From Clostridium sp. MD294 (lineage in GTDB: Bacteria > Bacillota > Clostridia > Lachnospirales > Anaerotignaceae), in NCBI RefSeq assembly GCF_000364165.2, contig NZ_CP097810.1, forward strand, positions 1,862,130 through 1,926,129: a stretch of 64,000 nucleotides of DNA, given 5' to 3'. The position numbers and the translations under genes are program-made. Numbering within the stretch: the first letter of the stretch is position 1; each line of letters opens with the position of its first letter. The notes below the pieces were generated by a model, which worked only from the letters and a program-made list of their open reading frames with translations, was not told the origin of the DNA and searched no databases. Positions 60,203-64,000 of the stretch are shown in pieces.

Positions 60203-61060
60203 ATGAAAACAGGAATAGATTATTTTCCATTAGATTGTTATATGGATAAAAACATGGAATTGATAGAAGCACAATTTGGCTTAAAAGGATTTGCAATAAT
60301 GATTAAGTTATTTCAGTTGATATATTCAGAAAAGGGATATTATTGTGAATGGAATGAAGAAATTGCATTGCTGTTTAGTAGAAGAAACTGTAATTTGATG
60401 ACAGGAGATAATATTGCTTTCGAAATCGCAAATGTAGCAATTAAAAAAGGTATTTTTTCGGAAGAAAAATATAAAAAATATGGTATATTGACAAGCGAAG
60501 AAATACAAAAAACGTATTTCGAAATTGTCAAAAGAAGAACAAAAGCAGAAATACAAAAAGAGTATTTATTGATTTCGAAAGAGGAAATTCCCCAAAATGT
60601 ATACATAAATGATAAAAATGTATGCAAAAATGCAGAAAATGTAAACAGAAAAGGACAAAGTAAAGTAAAGGAAAGAAAAGAAAGTAAAAACATATGCCCT
60701 TCTGAAGAAGTGTGTGAAAATGATGTTGAAAAACAAAAAGAAATGCTTCAACAAAAATACTTTGATTTGTTCTGGGAAAAGTACCCTAAAAAAATGGCAA
60801 AAAAAGAAGCTCAAAAGGCTTGGAAACAGATAAAAGTAGAGCAAAAACTGTATCAAGAGATTTGTCAAGCAGTAGAAAAACAAAAAGAGCAGTATGATTG
60901 GCAAAAACAAAAAGGGCAGTATGTGCCTTATCCTTCTACTTGGCTGAGGGGAGAACGCTGGAAAGATAGTAGTTGTGTGGAAATCAAAACACAAATACCA
61001 CAATCTCCTGAAAAAGATGAAAAATTAGAACAATGGAAAAAGCTGGTAAATGGAGAGTGA
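60203..61060 (+). CDS. DUF4373 (Lin1244/Lin1753-type, DnaD-like) replication protein
   Basis: The 285-residue protein has the DUF4373 N-terminal winged-helix domain (DYFPLDCYMDKNMELIEAQF in part, GLKGFAIMIKLFQLIY) and a charged linker. The C-terminal segment (LFWEKYPKKMAKKEAQKAWKQI, YPSTWLRGERW) is often fused to phage replication initiators. It should bind the origin and help load DnaB. The ATG at 60203 has GAAAGGA 9 bp upstream, and the fifth hairpin unit reaches that site. It lies 6 bp upstream of dnaB. Confidence 0.85.
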   Translation: MKTGIDYFPLDCYMDKNMELIEAQFGLKGFAIMIKLFQLIYSEKGYYCEWNEEIALLFSRRNCNLMTGDNIAFEIANVAIKKGIFSEEKYKKYGILTSEEIQKTYFEIVKRRTKAEIQKEYLLISKEEIPQNVYINDKNVCKNAENVNRKGQSKVKERKESKNICPSEEVCENDVEKQKEMLQQKYFDLFWEKYPKKMAKKEAQKAWKQIKVEQKLYQEICQAVEKQKEQYDWQKQKGQYVPYPSTWLRGERWKDSSCVEIKTQIPQSPEKDEKLEQWKKLVNGE

Positions 61061-61066
61061 TAGTAT

Positions 61067-62392
61067 ATGGAAAATGGAATGCCATTTAGTAGCGATGCAG
61101 AACAGGCAGTATTGGGGTGTATGTTTTTAGATGAAAATAGTGCTAAAGTGGGATACTCTTTGTTAAACAGTGACGATTTTTTTCAGCAGGATAATAGAAT
61201 AGTATTTGAAGCGTTTTCAGATGTGCTAAAATCTGGGAAAATTGCAGATGTTGTAACTGTTTCTGAATGTTTAAAACAGCAAAATAATTTTGACAAAATA
61301 GGCGGAAAAGAATATATTGTGCAAATTGCTATGAGTGTAGCAACTTCTGTAAGAATGAAAGAGTATGTTAAAATACTGAAAGAAAAGGCATATTTTAGAA
61401 GAAAAATAGCACAAGGTAGGGCGTTGACAGAAGCAGGCTTTCAACAGGATAAACAAAAATTGCAGCAGATAAGTAAACAGTCAGAACAAGATGGTGTACA
61501 AACAGAAAAAATAACAAATATACCAGATGTATTAGCAGATTATATTACACTGTTGCAAAAAGATAGAAATTCAAATAAAAGATTTGCTGGAATATCTACA
61601 GGCTTTGATGATTTAGATTATTATATTGGGGGATTGCAACAGGGAAATTTGATTATTGTGGCAGGTCGCCCCGCTATGGGAAAAACTGCTTTTGCATTGG
61701 ATTTGCTAAGAAATGGTGCGAAAAATATGGGAAAAGAATATATTGCAATGTTGTTTTCTCTTGAAATGGATAAAAATAAAATTGCAGCAAGAATGTTTTC
61801 AGCAGAGAGTAGCGTAGATAATGCCTATTTTAGATTGTGTATAAAAGATGATGAAAAGTGGCAAAAAATCATACATCGTATACAGCAAGAAGCAAAAGAA
61901 TTTGAACAAAATACAAGTGATATTTATATAGATGATACCGCAGGTATTACATTAGAGGAAATATATGAAAAATGTCATAATCAACAGGTGCAGACAGGGA
62001 AAAAAATAGGGCTTGTGGTAGTGGATTATTTGCAGATTATGGGAGTGGAAAAAACAGCAAATAGAGCAATAGATGTTGCATATTTGTCTATGGGATTGAA
62101 AAATTTGAGTAAACAGTTTTGTTGTCCAGTGGTAGCATTGAGCCAATTAAGTAGAGAAAATGAAAAAAAGCTAAATAAAAAGCCAACATTAGATAATTTA
62201 AGGGACTCAGGAGCAATAGAACAAGATGCAGATATTGTTTTAATGTTGTATAGAGAGAAATATTATGATAAAGATACACCAATGGGTAATATTGCAGAAG
62301 TAATTATAGCAAAAAATAGAAATGGTGCAACAGGAAGTGTAGAACTAGAATTTTTAGAGAACTATACTACATTTCGAAATTGTACTTCATAA
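61067..62392 (+). CDS. dnaB: Replicative DNA helicase, DnaB family (element-encoded)
   Basis: The 441-residue protein has the N-terminal DnaB domain (FSSDAEQAVLGCMFLD) and a RecA-like core with Walker A GRPAMGKTAFA (about 205), Walker B VVVDYLQIM and LSQLSRENEKKLNKKPTLDNLRDSG-type motif 4 (in parts). It unwinds DNA at the element's replication fork. It forms an operon with the DUF4373 protein. Confidence 0.95.
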   Translation: MENGMPFSSDAEQAVLGCMFLDENSAKVGYSLLNSDDFFQQDNRIVFEAFSDVLKSGKIADVVTVSECLKQQNNFDKIGGKEYIVQIAMSVATSVRMKEYVKILKEKAYFRRKIAQGRALTEAGFQQDKQKLQQISKQSEQDGVQTEKITNIPDVLADYITLLQKDRNSNKRFAGISTGFDDLDYYIGGLQQGNLIIVAGRPAMGKTAFALDLLRNGAKNMGKEYIAMLFSLEMDKNKIAARMFSAESSVDNAYFRLCIKDDEKWQKIIHRIQQEAKEFEQNTSDIYIDDTAGITLEEIYEKCHNQQVQTGKKIGLVVVDYLQIMGVEKTANRAIDVAYLSMGLKNLSKQFCCPVVALSQLSRENEKKLNKKPTLDNLRDSGAIEQDADIVLMLYREKYYDKDTPMGNIAEVIIAKNRNGATGSVELEFLENYTTFRNCTS

Positions 62393-62409
62393 AAAAGGGG
62401 TGATGAAAA

Positions 62410-62796
62410 GTGTCTTTACAAGAAACAGTTAATCATATTGTAAATGATAAAAGAAATAAAAAAATAAAACAAATACAACAACGTTTTGATGAAATGTCTG
62501 AACAATGGTTTCATAAACAATGGCAAAAAACATTTGAAATAATGGATTATTATTATAAAAAATCTGATGAGTATGCAAGACAAAAAGTGGCTGCATTGGA
62601 AATGGAAAAACTTTCTGATATTTGGCAAGGATATAAAAATATATTGAAACAGTCAAAAACTGATGAAAATTTTGATGCGTTTGTGGCATTGGAAGAACTC
62701 AAAAAAAATGTAGCTGAATATGATAAACAAAAACAAATATGGCAGAAACAGTTTCATAGATATGAAGGAAGTGAAAAGTATTATTTGAGGGGATAA
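62410..62796 (+). CDS. Helical phage-type protein, function unknown
   Basis: The 128-residue protein is Lys/Gln/Glu-rich and predicts long helices. It starts at a GTG with GGGGTGATG upstream, 17 bp after dnaB. A phage replication-operon accessory protein is likely by context only. Confidence 0.6.
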   Translation: MSLQETVNHIVNDKRNKKIKQIQQRFDEMSEQWFHKQWQKTFEIMDYYYKKSDEYARQKVAALEMEKLSDIWQGYKNILKQSKTDENFDAFVALEELKKNVAEYDKQKQIWQKQFHRYEGSEKYYLRG

Positions 62797-62810
62797 AAAG
62801 GGAGGGACAA

Positions 62811-63248
62811 GTGTTGCAGGAAAAAGAAATTAAAACATTGCTTATTGAAGCAGTACAAAGAGAATACAATATAAAAAGGTTGAAAGAAAAAGTAATGTCT
62901 TTGCAGTCAGAAAAGCAATACTTGTACTCCTTGCAGTCTATTTGCTGTGATGGAATGCCTAAAAGTAATGCTAAAAAAGATGAAACAGCAAATAATGCAG
63001 TAAAATTACTGGAAATAGAACAAATTATAAATGAAATGCTTTTAAAATTAAAAAGGTATATTGTAGAACAAAATAAAATAGAAATGGTACTATCACAAAC
63101 ATTGTCTGAAGAAGAATATCGCTTTGTAAAATTGAGGTATTTTGATAAGAAATCTTTTCGCTGTATCTCTAAAGAATTGTTTTGTAGTAGAAGTACTTGC
63201 TATGCAATACAACAAAGAATACTAAAAAAATTAAAAGCTGTTTTGTAA
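62811..63248 (+). CDS. ArpU/sigma-70-region-4-like phage regulator
   Basis: The 145-residue protein has a long N-terminal helix with heptads and a C-terminal sigma-like HTH (SEEEYRFVKLRYFDKKSFRCISKELFCSRSTCYAIQQRI in parts). This is the layout of ArpU or DUF1492 proteins that activate late phage genes. GTG at 62811 or TTG at 62814 could start it, behind GGGAGG. In phages such genes close the early region. Confidence 0.75.
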   Translation: MLQEKEIKTLLIEAVQREYNIKRLKEKVMSLQSEKQYLYSLQSICCDGMPKSNAKKDETANNAVKLLEIEQIINEMLLKLKRYIVEQNKIEMVLSQTLSEEEYRFVKLRYFDKKSFRCISKELFCSRSTCYAIQQRILKKLKAVL

Positions 63249-63328
63249 AAAAAGGATTTTTATACCTTCTTGTCGAAAAAACATAGTAAGATGTTGTAAT
63301 GTGAAGTTTGATGGGAAGGAGAATAGAA

Positions 63329-64000
63329 ATGGGATTGATTGGAGATGCTTTCATAGAAGGGACAAATGATGCGATAAGTGGAGTAGTAGAAGAAATTATT
63401 GCAAGTAAAGCAAAACAGTTTGTTCAAAAGGTGCTTAAATATATAGTTACAGAAAAAGAATTAAAAGAATTGGAAGAAATGCAGAAAGAGTATTTAAGAA
63501 TTTGTTATAAAAAGAATAGATATATGAATACGATTGTTTTAAGAGGACAGAAAAAAACAATAAATGAATTGTATATACCTTTAACTTTAAGAGATAAAGT
63601 AAATAGAAGTGAAATTTTTTATATTGATGAAAAGGGAATGAATATTTTTCAAAAACATGACAAAGTATTGATAGTAGATAATGCAGGTATGGGAAAATCT
63701 ACTATTGTAAAGTATTTTACTATGTTAAACTTTCAAAATATAGATAGAATGCCTGTTGTGATTGAATTAAGAAATTTAAAAGAAGTAAATTCTATTGAGG
63801 AATATATACAAAAAGAAATGAATTCTATACATAGAGAATTTCCTTTACAATTTGTGAAAGACCTTTTGAATGGTGGTGATTTTATTATTTGTTTTGATGG
63901 ATTTGATGAAGTAGCAGAAAGTGAAAGAGAGAATGTTATAAAAATGATAAAAAATTTTGTAGCAAAAGCAGGTAATAATATTTTTGTATTAACATCAAGA
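63329..64000 (+). CDS. NACHT-type NTPase, partial at the right edge
   Basis: The frame is open from ATG 63329 (AAGGAG 7 bp upstream) to the last base, 224 codons. The first 95 residues are helical and start MGLIGDAFIEGTNDAISGVV. The NTPase core has Walker A VDNAGMGKST (about 120), Walker B IICFDGFDEVAE and a sensor-like VLTSR. This is the NACHT/STAND pattern of bacterial NLR-related defence proteins. The sensor part is not visible. It is the element's probable anti-phage cargo. Confidence 0.82.
   Translation, partial: MGLIGDAFIEGTNDAISGVVEEIIASKAKQFVQKVLKYIVTEKELKELEEMQKEYLRICYKKNRYMNTIVLRGQKKTINELYIPLTLRDKVNRSEIFYIDEKGMNIFQKHDKVLIVDNAGMGKSTIVKYFTMLNFQNIDRMPVVIELRNLKEVNSIEEYIQKEMNSIHREFPLQFVKDLLNGGDFIICFDGFDEVAESERENVIKMIKNFVAKAGNNIFVLTSR

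Larger units (their letters stand above)
52420..64000. mobile_element. Phage-like integrative element, right end outside the window
   Basis: The segment has a tyrosine integrase at its left edge, a RepA_N/DUF6017-like protein, CI-like and Cro-like repressors divergent around an operator region, an excisionase-like HTH protein, DUF4373 and DnaB replication proteins, an ArpU-like regulator, DUF2513 and a NACHT NTPase. No structural phage genes are seen yet. This fits a prophage early region, a phage satellite (PICI-like) or an integrative plasmid. No attachment repeat can be identified, as the right end is missing. Exact left border is inferred. Confidence 0.82.

Overview
The window is strongly AT-rich, has Shine-Dalgarno sites of the AAGGAGG type, T-box leaders and classic sigma-A promoters, and carries spoIIGA-sigE-sigG, ftsZ, an archaeal-type AspRS with gatCAB, and hprK-murB-rapZ-whiA. 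Together these indicate a chromosomal segment of an anaerobic, spore-forming clostridial Firmicute, most likely Lachnospirales-like. The species cannot be named from the sequence alone. A FliB-like fragment at the left edge hints at motility.

Positions 1-52.4 kb are ordinary chromosome. In order: a FliB-like 3' end and a Cys/Gly-rich small protein; a Crp/Fnr regulator divergent from a ferredoxin; AraC + DUF2000; a Ca2+-type P-ATPase; a lytic transglycosylase; a ClC-family carrier; a polar amino acid ABC importer (SBP-permease-ATPase); thrS under a T-box with a small coiled-coil gene in between; two divergent XRE regulators; infC-rpmI-rplT behind an L20-type leader; a TetR/EFR1 pair; DUF2461; DJ-1; proS under its own T-box; an M29 aminopeptidase; aspS-gatC-gatA-gatB (indirect Asn-tRNA synthesis); an SH3/NlpC hydrolase; coaBC; a P1 peptidase; murA-divIB-ftsZ; spoIIGA-sigE, then sigG; an NSS symporter; uvrC; hprK-murB-rapZ-whiA-crh-like; an SLH/CAP surface protein; an Mrp ATPase; an isochorismatase and a DUF1540 protein.

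From about 52.4 kb to the right edge there is a phage-like integrative element that runs out of the window. Leftward genes are a tyrosine integrase, a RepA_N/DUF6017-like replication protein, a membrane HIRAN protein and a CI-like repressor. Rightward genes are a Cro-like protein, a regulator with an excisionase-like HTH, a DUF4373 (DnaD-like) replication protein, a DnaB helicase, an ArpU-like regulator and the start of a NACHT NTPase, probably anti-phage.

Three structures in the element are not explained by ordinary gene calls. (1) At 56.3-59.3 kb there is an array of four cassettes. Each holds a small + gene converging on a small - gene, followed by a conserved intergenic module of about 95-150 bp with the same 20-bp dyad and - strand promoter. 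Two cassettes are near-identical duplicates. (2) At 59.92-60.19 kb there are five tandem units of about 56 bp directly upstream of the replication operon. Their arms can form a hairpin, and the divergent fifth copy shows compensatory base changes. (3) Two promoter-plus-terminator units on the + strand look like small antisense RNAs beside int and repA. The chromosomal part also has several clear promoter-embedded operators and a spoIIG-type promoter with a 21-bp spacer and an overlapping 0A box.
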